A stretch of DNA of 64,000 nt, taken from contig NZ_SIHJ01000002.1 of assembly GCF_007859765.1 (NCBI RefSeq), positions 310,001 through 374,000 on the forward strand. Reading direction: 5' to 3'. Shown one piece after another: positions 35,359 to 44,547 of the stretch. Made by a program: the position numbers and the translations under genes. Positions within the stretch are counted from its first letter, which is position 1; each line of letters starts with the position of its first letter. This stretch comes from Posidoniimonas corsicana (GTDB lineage Bacteria > Planctomycetota > Planctomycetia > Pirellulales > Lacipirellulaceae). The notes below the pieces were generated by a model that saw only the letters and a list, made by a program, of their open reading frames with translations, was not told the DNA's origin and ran no database searches.

Positions 35359-36603
35359 ATGCCTATATCACTCGCGCGGTTTGTCGCTGCGATCGCCGTC
35401 CTGTTCGCCGGCTCGGCCTGCCTCTCACGCGCAGGGGCCGAGCAGCCCGGCGCGGTGGAGTACCAGTACGGCGCGCCACTGGCCTCGACCGCCAGCACCG
35501 CCTACCCCGGCAACGACTTCGCCGCCCAGCTCTCCGCGGCGCGCGGCGAGGCCTGCTCTGGCGCGTGCGACTGGGGATGGGGCGCCGGCGGCTCGCCGTT
35601 CCGCACCGGCCCCGGCCGCTGCGACGACTTCCTCGTCGGCCCGCGCTGGACGAGCCGGCTAGACGCCGTGTTCATGTTCCGTGAGAACATCGACCTCGAC
35701 ACGCTGGCCGCGGGCGCCACCGCTGGCGGGGTAGTGATCGACCCCGCCGACGCGGGCACGATTACCGAGAACATGCGTGAGGGGATCGGCGCGCGGGTCA
35801 TGCTTTCGAGCTACTGGCCGCAGTGCAAAGGCTACGAGATGCAGGTCGGTTACCTCGGCATCTTCAACTGGCAGGCCAACGCGTTCAACCCCGACGTGCC
35901 GTTCGCCGGCCCGCTGCCCGCGCCGCCCGGGTTCGAGAGCCAGAAGTCGCTCAAGTACCGGTCGGAGCTGCACTCGGTTGAGGTCAACGGACAAACCATC
36001 AACGACGGCCCGATCAAGCTGTTCGGCGGCGGGCGGTTCGTGCTCTTGACCGAGCGGGTCAGCGACCTGCTGGACAACACGGCCCAGCCGCCGCAGATCC
36101 CGCCAAACTTCGACGGCGGCATCGTTGGCGACCCGGCGCTGGACGTGACGGACATCCTCCGCGGCGTGTCGGTCGACAACCACCTGCTTGGCATCCAGTC
36201 GGGCATGCGGGCCGACTTCTTCACGCTCGGCAACCGCTTCCACGTCGAGGGGTTCCTCAGCGGCGGCGCCTACTTCAACTACATCAAACGCGAGAGCATG
36301 TACACCGAAACCCGCACCCGCCTGGCGTTGGACGACCCGTCCACCGCGGTTAACGAGGGTCAGTTCTCGTCCAACTCGTCGCGCACCGGCTACGAAGAAG
36401 ACCGCATGCGGGTGGCGTTTATCGGCGAGGCGATGCTGGGCGGCGTGTACCAGATCAACCGGTGCGCCACCGCCCGGCTGGGCTACCAGGCGCTGTACCT
36501 GACGGGCGTGGAGCTGGGCAATGAGGCGTTCGTCGGCGCCGGCCCCACCAACGGCGACCTGCTGACGCACGGCTGGTTCGGCGGCGTGGAGTACAAGCGG
36601 TAG
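35359..36603 (+). CDS. Outer-membrane beta-barrel protein, BBP7-like
   Basis: A 414-residue protein with an N-terminal signal peptide (MPISLARFVAAIAVLFAGSA). The mature part has alternating hydrophobic/polar strands, many Tyr, Phe and Gly, and a last strand ending in WFGGVEYKR, as barrel proteins do. The pattern (WTSRLDAVFMFRE, MQVGYLGIFNWQ, GFLSGGAYFNYIKRES, TARLGYQALYLTGVELG) resembles the planctomycete BBP7 porin-like family, though the family call is by eye. Several Cys and Trp residues cluster after the signal peptide (GACDWGWGAGG). It probably resides in the outer membrane; cargo unknown. Confidence 0.6.
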   Translation: MPISLARFVAAIAVLFAGSACLSRAGAEQPGAVEYQYGAPLASTASTAYPGNDFAAQLSAARGEACSGACDWGWGAGGSPFRTGPGRCDDFLVGPRWTSRLDAVFMFRENIDLDTLAAGATAGGVVIDPADAGTITENMREGIGARVMLSSYWPQCKGYEMQVGYLGIFNWQANAFNPDVPFAGPLPAPPGFESQKSLKYRSELHSVEVNGQTINDGPIKLFGGGRFVLLTERVSDLLDNTAQPPQIPPNFDGGIVGDPALDVTDILRGVSVDNHLLGIQSGMRADFFTLGNRFHVEGFLSGGAYFNYIKRESMYTETRTRLALDDPSTAVNEGQFSSNSSRTGYEEDRMRVAFIGEAMLGGVYQINRCATARLGYQALYLTGVELGNEAFVGAGPTNGDLLTHGWFGGVEYKR

Positions 36604-36695
36604 GCAGCCGGCGCTCTTGGAGCGGATTTGCGCAGCAAACGGCCAGTCGGACCGGTAGATTGGGGCTCAATCCCCCTCCTACCGAGGCGCCTGAG

Positions 36696-38162
36696 ATGGA
36701 CCGACGCTGCCCGCCCGCAACGCTGTGGCTGCCCCTGACGGCGGCGGTCGTGCTGTGGCCGCCGATGTGCATCGCGGAGGTGGTGGACGGTTTGCTCGTC
36801 GTGCACGGCGTGGTGACCCTGTCCGACGGATCGCCCGCGCCAAGAGCGACCGTCGCCGCAACGGCCTCGTTCCACGAGCCCCGACGCGTCACCAACGCCG
36901 ACGACCAAGGCCGCTACGAGCTCCGCGGCGTGTTCGGCAATGGCCTGCGTTTGCACGCGGCGAGTGCGGACCGAAGCGAGCAAACCGTGCGGATGATCGC
37001 GTCACCGGAAATTCGTCTGGCGGCGGAGGACTCGGTCGACCTGCGGCTCTCGCCAGCAACAGAGCAGCGGGTGCAGCTGACGGCCCAGCACGGCTCGACG
37101 GCCGGTGTGCTGGTGATGGCTTCCGGCATGGGCTTCGAAACGCATGGCCGCACCGACGCGTCCGGCGCCGTGACGCTCAACGTGCCCGCCGAACACGCTG
37201 TCAACTCGATCGTCGCCTGGAGCCCGGACGCCGGGGTCGGGGGGAGCCGCTCCCCCGACGGCGCTGCGGTCCGGCAGGACGCCCTCGTCACGCTGCACCC
37301 GGTCGCCGAGCACGTTGTGCGGATGGTGGACGAACAGGGGGCGCCGGTGGCGGGGGTTGAAGTCGCCGCCTCATTCAAGACGAAGAAGCACGGCTGGATC
37401 GTCACCGGTAGCGTCCCCCAAGCCAACCTGACCTCCGATGCGCAGGGCCTGGTGCGGTTTCCATGGGCGCCCCGCGATGGGCTCGAGTACGTCGACTGCG
37501 ATCTCGTTGGCGCCGATTGGATGTGCTACGACGTCGACCACCACACGGTGTCCGACGGGCAAACCGTTGTCCACGTTCGGCGGCGCAACCTGGGTCGCCC
37601 CGCTGTGGGCCGGGTCCACCTGCCGGGTGACGCCAGCCCTGAGGGCCTGATGGTCGCTGGCACAAGCGGCGGACCGGGACGCCGGTTCGACATCTTCTAC
37701 TCCCGCGTCGAGGCCGACGGCAGCTTCGCCTACCACGCCCCGGTTGCGATGGCGACCGGCATGACCACCGTCGACCGCGAGTGGGGTAGCGAGTTCTGGA
37801 CGGGCGTGGTGGTCCCCTGGCACGACGCGGACCCAGAACCCGTAGACCTGCACGCGTACCCCACAATCCCCGCGATCGTAACAGTCACCGCCGGCAAGGG
37901 ACGCGTGCCACAGGCGAACGCCTGGGTCGACTTCAGCCGGGAGGTTCGGTTCCCTTACCTGCAGGAAGGGGAGCTGACGGAGCCGTTCGCCATGGCGAGC
38001 GCCTGGTATCAAACCGATCAAGACGGCCAAGCCCAGATCCCGCTCGGGCATGGCAGCAATGAGCTGCGGGTGGTGATCGACGAATGGAGCTCCGAAAAAG
38101 AGATCACCGTTGAGGTGGACCATCGGGACGGGCCAATCAACGTCAAGTTTCACCGCCCATAG
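36696..38162 (+). CDS. Secreted protein with repeated Ig-like / carboxypeptidase regulatory-like domains
   Basis: A 488-residue protein with a signal peptide (MDRRCPPATLWLPLTAAVVL) and several beta-sandwich modules: GVVTLSDGSPAPRATVAATA with DDQGRYELRGVF, MVDEQGAPVAGVEVAASF with SDAQGLVRFPW, and TVTAGKGRVPQANAWVDF with QTDQDGQAQIPLG. These are typical carboxypeptidase-regulatory-like folds. No catalytic domain is present, so it is a structural or binding protein. The ATG at 36696 is preferred because GAGG lies eight bases before it and a signal peptide starts there. It is located about 90 bases after the barrel gene and could be co-transcribed with it. Confidence 0.7.
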   Translation: MDRRCPPATLWLPLTAAVVLWPPMCIAEVVDGLLVVHGVVTLSDGSPAPRATVAATASFHEPRRVTNADDQGRYELRGVFGNGLRLHAASADRSEQTVRMIASPEIRLAAEDSVDLRLSPATEQRVQLTAQHGSTAGVLVMASGMGFETHGRTDASGAVTLNVPAEHAVNSIVAWSPDAGVGGSRSPDGAAVRQDALVTLHPVAEHVVRMVDEQGAPVAGVEVAASFKTKKHGWIVTGSVPQANLTSDAQGLVRFPWAPRDGLEYVDCDLVGADWMCYDVDHHTVSDGQTVVHVRRRNLGRPAVGRVHLPGDASPEGLMVAGTSGGPGRRFDIFYSRVEADGSFAYHAPVAMATGMTTVDREWGSEFWTGVVVPWHDADPEPVDLHAYPTIPAIVTVTAGKGRVPQANAWVDFSREVRFPYLQEGELTEPFAMASAWYQTDQDGQAQIPLGHGSNELRVVIDEWSSEKEITVEVDHRDGPINVKFHRP

Positions 38163-38250
38163 TTTGGCATTCCTGCGACCGGAGAGGGTCGCCGGGAAAA
38201 AATGGCCCTTCGGCCACGAAGATCGGACCGCCAACTACGAATAAGACCCT

Positions 38251-38610
38251 ATGACGCCCTCTTCCCGCACTCCCGAAGGCGACGACAACACCTGCGGGGT
38301 GTGCGGGCACGAGGTGCGCATCGAGCCGACCCGCCCGCCGGGCGACGCCACCTGCCCCCACTGCGGGGCGCTGCTGTGGTTCGCGGACAAGCAGGCAGAC
38401 TCGCCAACGACGGCCAAGGCCGCGATGTACTGGCGGCGGGCGCAGGTGGCCCTGGGCGCCGAGAACTGGCAGGCAGCGGAACGCTGGCTCAGCAAGGCCG
38501 CCGCGCTGGATCCAGGGAACGACGGCTTCCGGCAGGAGCTTGAGCAGGTGCGTCAGAAGCTAGCGGCGCTGCGGCCGACCAAGCGCCGCCGCAAGCGTCA
38601 ACCAGATTGA
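38251..38610 (+). CDS. Zinc-ribbon plus TPR-like small protein
   Basis: A 119-residue cytoplasmic protein. Residues 15-41 form a zinc ribbon with two Cys pairs (CGVCGHE and CPHCGALLWF). The rest is helical: YWRRAQVALGAENWQAAERWLSKAAALDPGN is a clear tetratricopeptide-like pair. The tail is strongly basic (KRRRKRQ). The layout suggests a scaffold that holds a partner protein; the partner is unknown. Its stop codon lies 12 bases before the ATG of the next gene, so the two are likely translated from one message. Confidence 0.7.
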   Translation: MTPSSRTPEGDDNTCGVCGHEVRIEPTRPPGDATCPHCGALLWFADKQADSPTTAKAAMYWRRAQVALGAENWQAAERWLSKAAALDPGNDGFRQELEQVRQKLAALRPTKRRRKRQPD

Positions 38611-38621
38611 GGGCCAAGATA

Positions 38622-39122
38622 ATGCGAGCGGTCTTCGCGGTGCTCTTCATCCAACTGGCGTCGTCCCTCGCCAGTGGCGCCGAGCCACGCTACGTCGTGC
38701 AGATGCTCGATCCCCGGGTCGTGGCGGTGACCGAAGACACACTGCCCATCGAGTGGGGCAACAAGAAGACTGACGTGATTGCCACACGCAAGCTCCTCGA
38801 CAGCGAAGCGAAGCTGCTGCTGAATCTTCTCAAGGAAGAGCTCACAACGAGCACTGACGTTCCGTTCTGTGGTCATCACCCCGCCTACGCGGTGCAGGAG
38901 ATCGTCGACGGCAAAGTCACAAACACCGCGACCCTATGCGGCCTGTGCCACACCTGGGCCCGCGGCGGCAAGCTCCGTGTGATCAAAGGCGACAAGTCGC
39001 TCAACTACCTCAATTCGCTGCTGCCGCTGCCAGACGTCTTCAAAGGAATAAAGCTTCGGGACATGGTGTTTGACGAGCACCCCCAGCCGTTCTACGAGAT
39101 GACCCGTGTCGCCGCCGAGTAG
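38622..39122 (+). CDS. Exported protein with CGHH and CGLCH motifs
   Basis: A protein of about 166 residues with a signal peptide (MRAVFAVLFIQLASSLASGA). The mature part has FCGHHPAYAVQEI and, 20 residues later, ATLCGLCHTWARGG. CGLCH fits the c-type heme attachment pattern CxxCH. The nearby CGHH offers more thiol and histidine ligands, so a metal site is equally possible. It is not a recognised cytochrome and the length is short. ATG at 38622 starts the signal peptide; a TTG 15 bases upstream is rejected. It follows the zinc-ribbon gene closely and is convergent with tag. Confidence 0.6.
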   Translation: MRAVFAVLFIQLASSLASGAEPRYVVQMLDPRVVAVTEDTLPIEWGNKKTDVIATRKLLDSEAKLLLNLLKEELTTSTDVPFCGHHPAYAVQEIVDGKVTNTATLCGLCHTWARGGKLRVIKGDKSLNYLNSLLPLPDVFKGIKLRDMVFDEHPQPFYEMTRVAAE

Positions 39123-39131
39123 CCAGAGATG

Positions 39132-39704
39132 CTAACCCAGCTTCCGGACCGCCTTGTGCCGCGGGCAGCTGACCAGGTGGTCGTTCACCATCCCGGCCGC
39201 CTGCATCAGGGCGTAGCACGTGGTGGGGCCGACGAAGCGGAACCCGCGGCGTTTGAGCTCCTTGCTCATCGCGACTGACTCGGGCGTCTGCGAGGGGACC
39301 TCGCTCAGCTCGCAGTGGTTGTTCTTGCGTGGCGCCCCGTCGACGAACCCCCACAGGAAGTCCGATAGCGTCTCGCCGGCGGACTGCAGATTGAGTACGG
39401 CCGTGGCGTTGCTGACGGTTGACTCGATCTTGCCGCGGTGGCGGATGATCGCCGGGTCGGCCACGAGTTTGTCCACCCGCTTCTCCGTAAAGCGGGCGAC
39501 CTTCACCGGGTCGAATCCGGCGAAGCAGCGGCGGTAGCCCTCTCGCTTCGCGAGCACAGTCGTCCAGCTCAGCCCGGCCTGGGCGCCCTCGAGCGTGAGC
39601 ATCTCGAACAGCAGCGGGTCGTCGCCGCGGATCGGCACGCCCCACTCCTCGTCGTGGTAGGCGCGGTCGAGGTCCGATACTTCCGCCCAGGGGCAGCGAG
39701 GCAT
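39132..39704 (-). CDS. tag: DNA-3-methyladenine glycosylase I
   Basis: Base-excision repair enzyme removing 3-methyladenine; 190 residues. It has the family zinc site: Cys4 in MPRCPW, His in [10 protein letters not shown], and the His-x3-Cys pair in NDHLVSC near the C-terminus. Other landmarks are [21 protein letters not shown], the helix-hairpin-helix region and [18 protein letters not shown] at 39704 aligns with known enzymes, which start at this MxRC; the longer open frame upstream is rejected. Confidence 0.95.
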   Translation of the reverse strand: MPRCPWAEVSDLDRAYHDEEWGVPIRGDDPLLFEMLTLEGAQAGLSWTTVLAKREGYRRCFAGFDPVKVARFTEKRVDKLVADPAIIRHRGKIESTVSNATAVLNLQSAGETLSDFLWGFVDGAPRKNNHCELSEVPSQTPESVAMSKELKRRGFRFVGPTTCYALMQAAGMVNDHLVSCPRHKAVRKLG

Positions 39705-39816
39705 GCAGTGCTCACTCAATTCAAGGCAATCAAACGCGAGTGCTCGGGGCGACAAACCGCCCCTCCGCTCGCCCAGCGCATCGCCCCGCGGCGCCTAGCC
39801 AGCCGGGCGCCGCGAT

Positions 39817-39822
39817 TATACT
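39817..39822 (+). promoter_or_regulatory. -10 box just before mnmG
   Basis: TATACT ends ten bases before the ATG, so transcription would start about four bases before it. No good -35 was seen. The only ribosome-binding-like sequence (AAGGG) lies upstream of or at the expected start site. Confidence 0.35.
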
Positions 39823-39832
39823 TTCAAGGGTC

Positions 39833-41710
39833 ATGCCCTCCATCTACCAATACGACGTCCTGGTCATCGGCGCCGGCCACGCCGGGACCGAAGCCGCGCT
39901 GGCCGCGGCCCGGATCGGCGCCCGCACGGCCCTGCTGACCACCAACCTCGACACGGTCGGGCAGATGAGCTGCAACCCGGCGATCGGCGGGGTTGGGAAG
40001 GGCCAGATCGTGCGGGAAATTGACGCCCTCGGCGGGGCGATGGGCCGGGCGATCGACGCCGCGGGCATCCAGTTCCGGATGCTCAATCTTCGGAAGGGCC
40101 CGGCGATGCACAGCCCCCGCGCCCAGGCCGACAAGAAGGCCTACCAGGCGGAGGTAAAGCGGATTGTCGAGGAGCAGCCGAACTTAAGTCTGCGGCAGGA
40201 GGCGGTCGACGATCTGCTGCTCTGCTCCGGCGGGTCTCCCCTCCCGGCCAGCGAGTGCAAGGCAACATCCGGCTCCGACCACCGTGTGGCGGGGGTCCGA
40301 GTGAAGGGGGGCGCCGACTACCTGGCGCCGACCGTGATCCTCACCACCGGCACCTTCCTGCAGGCGATCATGCACACCGGCGAGGCCCAGACCGCCGGCG
40401 GCCGCGCCGGCGAAGGAACCACCGCCGGCATCAGCGGCGCGCTCCACGCGCTGGGCTTCCAGCTCGAACGGTTCAAGACCGGCACGCCGCCGCGCCTCAA
40501 CGGGCGCACGATCGACTACTCCAAGTGCGAGCTGCAGCCGGGCGACGAGGCGCCGCAGCCGTTCTCGTTCCTCACCGACAAGCTCCCCGAGCCGCAGCTT
40601 GCCTGCCACATCACTTACACCAACAGCGCGGTGCACGATCTGATCCGCGCCAACCTGCACCGTGCGCCGATGTACAGCGGCCAGATCGACAGCACGGGGC
40701 CGCGGTACTGCCCCTCAATCGAAGACAAGATTGTGCGGTTCGCGGACAAACAGCAGCACCAGCTGTTCCTGGAGCCCGAGGGCCGCAACACCCAAGAGGT
40801 GTACGTCAACGGCGTCAGCACCAGCCTGCCGCGCGACGTGCAGGACTCGATGTTCCGGCTGATCCCGGGCTGCGAGGACGCCCAGATCATGCGGTACGGC
40901 TACGCGGTCGAGTACGACTACGCCCCGCCCGAGCAGCTCAAACCGACCCTCGAGACCAAACGTGTGGCGGGGCTCTACCTGGCCGGGCAGATCAACGGCA
41001 CCACCGGCTACGAGGAGGCCGGCGCACAGGGCCTGATCGCCGGCGCTAACGCGGCCCTCGCCGTGGCCGACCGCGAGCCGCTGGTGCTGTCGCGCGACCA
41101 GGCGTACATCGGCGTGCTGATCGACGATCTCGTGACCCGCGGCGTCGACGAGCCGTACCGCATGTTTACCAGCCGGGCGGAGTACCGCCTGCTGCTGCGG
41201 CAGGACAACGCCGACCGGCGGCTGACTCCGCTGGGCCATCAGGTCGGACTGGTAGGCGAGGATCGCATCGAGCGGCTCCGCAAGAAGCTGGATGAGGTGG
41301 ACCGGATCGCGAAGCTGCTCGCTGGCACACGGCACGAAGGGGTCGCGCTAGAACAGCTGTTGCGGCGCCCGGAAGTCGACTGGCAGGCGATCGTGCCCCA
41401 CGCCCCAGAGCTCGCGGCCGCTGACCCGCAGGCCGCCCAGCAGGCGCTCTTTGACACCAAGTACGCCGGCTACATCAGCCGCCAGCAGACCGAGGTCGAA
41501 CGGCAGCGTCGACTAGCCAACAAGCGGATCCCGGACGCCTTCGACTACGCGCGGCTAACCCACATGCGGGCCGAGGCCCGCGAGAAGCTGACGGTGATCC
41601 GCCCCACCAACCTCGACCAGGCGAGCCGCATCCGGGGCATCACGCCGGCGGACATCACGCTGCTGATGGCGAATCTGCAACCGAGTGGGAAACCCTCGCA
41701 GGGGCGGTAG
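39833..41710 (+). CDS. mnmG: tRNA uridine-5-carboxymethylaminomethyl modification enzyme MnmG
   Basis: FAD-binding subunit of the MnmE-MnmG complex, which modifies the wobble uridine of several tRNAs. It has 625 residues, against about 629 in E. coli. It starts with the FAD fold ([20 protein letters not shown]), followed by [24 protein letters not shown], the NAD-binding part, the catalytic Cys-containing [30 protein letters not shown] and the C-terminal helical domain ([15 protein letters not shown]). ATG at 39833 begins directly before the FAD fold, so the longer open frame is rejected. The promoter appears almost to touch the start codon. mnmE is not nearby. Confidence 0.96.
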   Translation: MPSIYQYDVLVIGAGHAGTEAALAAARIGARTALLTTNLDTVGQMSCNPAIGGVGKGQIVREIDALGGAMGRAIDAAGIQFRMLNLRKGPAMHSPRAQADKKAYQAEVKRIVEEQPNLSLRQEAVDDLLLCSGGSPLPASECKATSGSDHRVAGVRVKGGADYLAPTVILTTGTFLQAIMHTGEAQTAGGRAGEGTTAGISGALHALGFQLERFKTGTPPRLNGRTIDYSKCELQPGDEAPQPFSFLTDKLPEPQLACHITYTNSAVHDLIRANLHRAPMYSGQIDSTGPRYCPSIEDKIVRFADKQQHQLFLEPEGRNTQEVYVNGVSTSLPRDVQDSMFRLIPGCEDAQIMRYGYAVEYDYAPPEQLKPTLETKRVAGLYLAGQINGTTGYEEAGAQGLIAGANAALAVADREPLVLSRDQAYIGVLIDDLVTRGVDEPYRMFTSRAEYRLLLRQDNADRRLTPLGHQVGLVGEDRIERLRKKLDEVDRIAKLLAGTRHEGVALEQLLRRPEVDWQAIVPHAPELAAADPQAAQQALFDTKYAGYISRQQTEVERQRRLANKRIPDAFDYARLTHMRAEAREKLTVIRPTNLDQASRIRGITPADITLLMANLQPSGKPSQGR

Positions 41711-41851
41711 GCTAGCCGCTCTTGGCAGCGACGGAGACGGGTGTCCAGCGGCTCGGGCGTCGCGGTTACACGCCGTGGGGTTTTTCGCCGAGGGTCACCG
41801 CGTCGGCCACAAAGCAATATGACGGAACAACTTACGTCAACAACATCGATA

Positions 41852-41879
41852 TTGACTGAGCCCCCTGGCCCGTTATAAT
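41852..41879 (+). promoter_or_regulatory. Near-consensus promoter for the HTH-REC regulator
   Basis: TTGACT and a perfect TATAAT are separated by 16 bases, the strongest promoter seen in the window. A start near 41886 leaves a leader of about 313 bases before the ATG at 42200. Confidence 0.8.
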
Positions 41880-41885
41880 TCGCTC

Positions 41886-42199
41886 ACCTCTGGCAATTCA
41901 GGCAACCGGGGCAGGCATGGTCGAACGTGCCGTTTGCAGAACCTCGTAGAATTCCGTAGGTCAAGGGCAATAAGCCCGAGAGATTCCCTTCCGGGGTTTG
42001 GTCCCTTTAGGGGATTGGGATGCGAGACGCCCGTCGGACGCCCTCCGTCCGCGGCCCTTGCGGACCGCAAACAGCGCGGCGACTGACCGCCGGAACCTGA
42101 TTGTCAGCCTGCTGAACCACGCCACGGTCGTCTTTCCCACCGGCGCCGGCGCGGCACGGACTGTCACACCATTCACTAGGGAGAGGAGTGGTTAAGCGA
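41886..42199 (+). other. Long structured leader (possible RNA element) before the HTH-REC gene
   Basis: About 313 bases with no convincing protein. Several short hairpins are visible: GGGC/GCCC around AATAA near 41970, TCCC/GGGGA near 42000, and CGGACG/CGTCCG beside GTCCGC/GCGGAC near 42034-42065, where the last two overlap and exclude each other. No known RNA family (SRP, RNase P, tmRNA, 6S) was recognised by motif. It could hold a separate small RNA or a regulatory leader. Confidence 0.35.
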
Positions 42200-42781
42200 A
42201 TGAAAACCGTCTTTACAACGGGCGAAGCCGCCAAGATCTGCAAGGTAAGCCAGCAGACCATCATCCGCTGCTTCGACTCGGGCCAGCTCAAGGGTTTCCG
42301 CGTGCCGGGCAGCCGCTTCCGCCGTATCCCGCGGGACCAGCTGTACGCGTTCATGCGTGACAACGGCATCCCGACCGACGCGCTCGACAGCGGCAAGCGC
42401 AAGCTGCTGATTGTCGACGACGACGAGGACCTGGTCGACCTGCTGGTGGACCACTTCCAGCGCGACGGCCGCTTCGACGTCCGCAGCGTGAACAACGGCT
42501 TCGGCGCCGGCATGATGATCAAGGAGTTCCGCCCCGACCTGGTGGTGCTGGACATCATGCTGCCGGACATCAATGGCCTGGAAGTCTGCCAGCTCGTCCG
42601 CGGCGACAAGACTATGGACGACGTGCGGATCATCTGCATCTCGGGCATGGTGGAGGAAGACAAGATCCAGAAGCTGCGTGACGCCGGCGCCAACGACTTT
42701 ATGAAGAAGCCGTTCGACGTCGACGCGCTCACCACGCGGGTCTGCCAGCTGCTGGACGTCGAGACCGCGGCCTCAAGCTGA
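42200..42781 (+). CDS. HTH-REC response regulator (excisionase/MerR-like DNA-binding N-terminus)
   Basis: A 193-residue regulator with an unusual order: DNA-binding domain first, receiver second. Residues 1-58 form an excisionase/MerR-like winged helix (VFTTGEAAKICKVSQQTIIRCFDSGQLKGFRVPGS and RRIPRDQLYAFM). Residues 67-190 form a REC domain with IVDDDED, the phospho-acceptor Asp118 in VVLDIMLPDINGLEV, the switch residue in CISGMV and Lys in FMKKPFD. This architecture occurs repeatedly in planctomycetes. The kinase gene starts 14 bases after the stop, so they form one operon. GTG at 42188 could serve as an earlier start, but the conserved MKTVFTTGE beginning favours the ATG. Confidence 0.93.
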   Translation: MKTVFTTGEAAKICKVSQQTIIRCFDSGQLKGFRVPGSRFRRIPRDQLYAFMRDNGIPTDALDSGKRKLLIVDDDEDLVDLLVDHFQRDGRFDVRSVNNGFGAGMMIKEFRPDLVVLDIMLPDINGLEVCQLVRGDKTMDDVRIICISGMVEEDKIQKLRDAGANDFMKKPFDVDALTTRVCQLLDVETAASS

Positions 42782-42795
42782 GGCGCCCGCGCCCC

Positions 42796-43662
42796 ATGCC
42801 CCGAGCCCGCGTAGTGTCCCGACGAACCGCCGCCCCCCTGCCCCGCCGGGCCTCGCTCGGCGAACCTTCCGCGGTCCGTGGCCGGCGGGTCGCGGCGGTT
42901 AAGCCGCTGCGCGTCGACGCTCCTCACCCCGCCAAGGCGCCGCACACGTCGTTCGACGACAGCGAGTTCCTGCGCGCCGTTGAGCACGCCAAGCTCGACG
43001 CCATGAAGGAGCTCGCCTACGGCGCCAGCCACGAGATCAACAACCCGCTAGCCAACATCGCCGCCCGCGCGCAGACCCTGCTGCGGACCGAGCGCGACGA
43101 GGCCAACCGGCGGATGCTCACCGCTATCCATCGGCAGGCGATGCGGGCGCACGAGATGATCTCCGACCTGATGCTCTTCGCACGCCCGCCGCGGATGCAG
43201 AAGGAGACGACCGACCTGACCGCGCTTGCGGCGCGGGTGGTCGGCGAGGTCCGACCGCTGGCCGAGGAACGCGGGATCCTGCTGGACCTTGCGCCGGCGG
43301 AGAGGGAGATCGCCGCCGAGGTCGACCCGGTTCAGATCGAGGTCGCCGTGACGGCGATCCTGATCAACGCCGTCGAGGCCCTCGACTCTGGCGGCGAGAT
43401 CGCCACGGCGGTTCGCTTTACCGGCGAGGGGTGGGCGGAGCTTGAGGTCGCCGACAATGGCCCCGGCATCCCGGCAGAGGTCCGGGAGCACCTGTTCGAC
43501 CCGTTCTTTAGCGGCCGCGAAGCGGGACGCGGGCTAGGCTTTGGGCTGTCCAAGTGCTGGCGGATCGTTACCGAGCATGGAGGCCGGATTAACGTCCAGA
43601 GCGCGCCGGGTCGCGGCGCAGTGATCACCCTGCGGCTGCCCGGCGCCCACCCGATGGACTAG
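42796..43662 (+). CDS. Sensor histidine kinase partner of the HTH-REC regulator
   Basis: A 288-residue kinase without transmembrane segments. A basic, disordered-looking N-terminus of about 50 residues precedes the H-box YGASHEINNPLANI (His79). The HATPase domain shows an N-box-like AILINAVEAL, G1 DNGPGIP and G2 GRGLGFGLS. No sensory domain is recognisable, so the signal is unknown; a partner protein or the N-terminal tail may sense it. Its position 14 bases after the regulator makes the pair a two-component system. Confidence 0.9.
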   Translation: MPRARVVSRRTAAPLPRRASLGEPSAVRGRRVAAVKPLRVDAPHPAKAPHTSFDDSEFLRAVEHAKLDAMKELAYGASHEINNPLANIAARAQTLLRTERDEANRRMLTAIHRQAMRAHEMISDLMLFARPPRMQKETTDLTALAARVVGEVRPLAEERGILLDLAPAEREIAAEVDPVQIEVAVTAILINAVEALDSGGEIATAVRFTGEGWAELEVADNGPGIPAEVREHLFDPFFSGREAGRGLGFGLSKCWRIVTEHGGRINVQSAPGRGAVITLRLPGAHPMD

Positions 43663-43695
43663 CGCCGGCGGCCAGCCCCTCCCCATCAGGTCACG

Positions 43696-44400
43696 ATGGC
43701 GGACCGAGTCCCCAACACCCACGTGCAACTAGTCGTGCTGACCCCCGAACCCGGGGTGGCCGACCGCGTGGCCGATCGAATGACCGCCCGCCGCCACATC
43801 GAGGGCGAGGGGCTGGTATCAGTAACGGGTGAGTTGAACTGCACGCACACCGCGGTAGTACGCCCGCGGTCACATGCTCCAGATTGGGCCGGCGTCGTGC
43901 GAACGGTCCGTTCCACCCACCGCCCTGATTGGCTCCTCGCCGCCGGGATAGCAACCGCAGCTAGACAGCCCACCCCAACTCTAGGACCCGCGCCGGTCGG
44001 CTATGTCCGCGACGCCCTAGGCGCCCCGACTCAGATCTCGCTTCCGCTTGACCGACCTTCGATCATGGTCGCCCACGCCGCCGGAGCAGACGCAGTCGCC
44101 GACTGGCCCGCTGATATCGCTTCGGCGTGCTGCGACCTCGGGTTGGCCTTGGCAATCCTGGCATTGGTCGAGGCGGCCCCCGACGACGCCGACCCAGAGT
44201 GGCGAAACCTCGCGCAGCAACAATCGACGGCCGGCAAACTCGGCGCGGCGTTCGGCGGGCTCTGGCGCCGCCCATCGATGGCGAAGGAAGCGGTGAGCCG
44301 GCTGGCCGGCCGCTGGAAAGGCCTCGACGAGTTGGTCGATCTGGTCGAGCGGTCTGCCGCGTCTGACTGCTCGACGATTGCTCCGCCTAGGCGCTCCTAA
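43696..44400 (+). CDS. Protein of unknown function downstream of the two-component pair
   Basis: A 234-residue protein with no confident family. The first two thirds read like an alpha/beta fold (VQLVVLTPEPGVADRV, DWLLAAGIATAARQPTPTLG) that loosely recalls nucleoside phosphorylase/nucleosidase proteins, but the catalytic residues are not identifiable. The end is helical and charged. It begins 33 bases after the kinase stop on the same strand and is probably the third gene of that operon, so it may be part of signal detection. Confidence 0.5.
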   Translation: MADRVPNTHVQLVVLTPEPGVADRVADRMTARRHIEGEGLVSVTGELNCTHTAVVRPRSHAPDWAGVVRTVRSTHRPDWLLAAGIATAARQPTPTLGPAPVGYVRDALGAPTQISLPLDRPSIMVAHAAGADAVADWPADIASACCDLGLALAILALVEAAPDDADPEWRNLAQQQSTAGKLGAAFGGLWRRPSMAKEAVSRLAGRWKGLDELVDLVERSAASDCSTIAPPRRS

Positions 44401-44547
44401 CGCCGTGCTGAGCCGCCGTCCGCGCACGCGCGTCCCTCCATTCGCGCAGAACCGGCGTCAATTCATCGTTTCTTCGCGCTTCGCTCGGCGGGCTTCGCTA
44501 TGTTGGCCGGTCTCACCGACCCACACGCCACGGCCTAGGAGGCTACC

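Noticed and set aside
36660-36695. Earlier start of the Ig-like secreted protein
   Set aside because: The ATG at 36696 has a ribosome binding site and begins a signal peptide directly.
41961-42195. Short open frames on both strands in the leader before the HTH-REC gene
   Set aside because: Arg/Ser-rich translations without domains; they look like chance frames in a structured leader.
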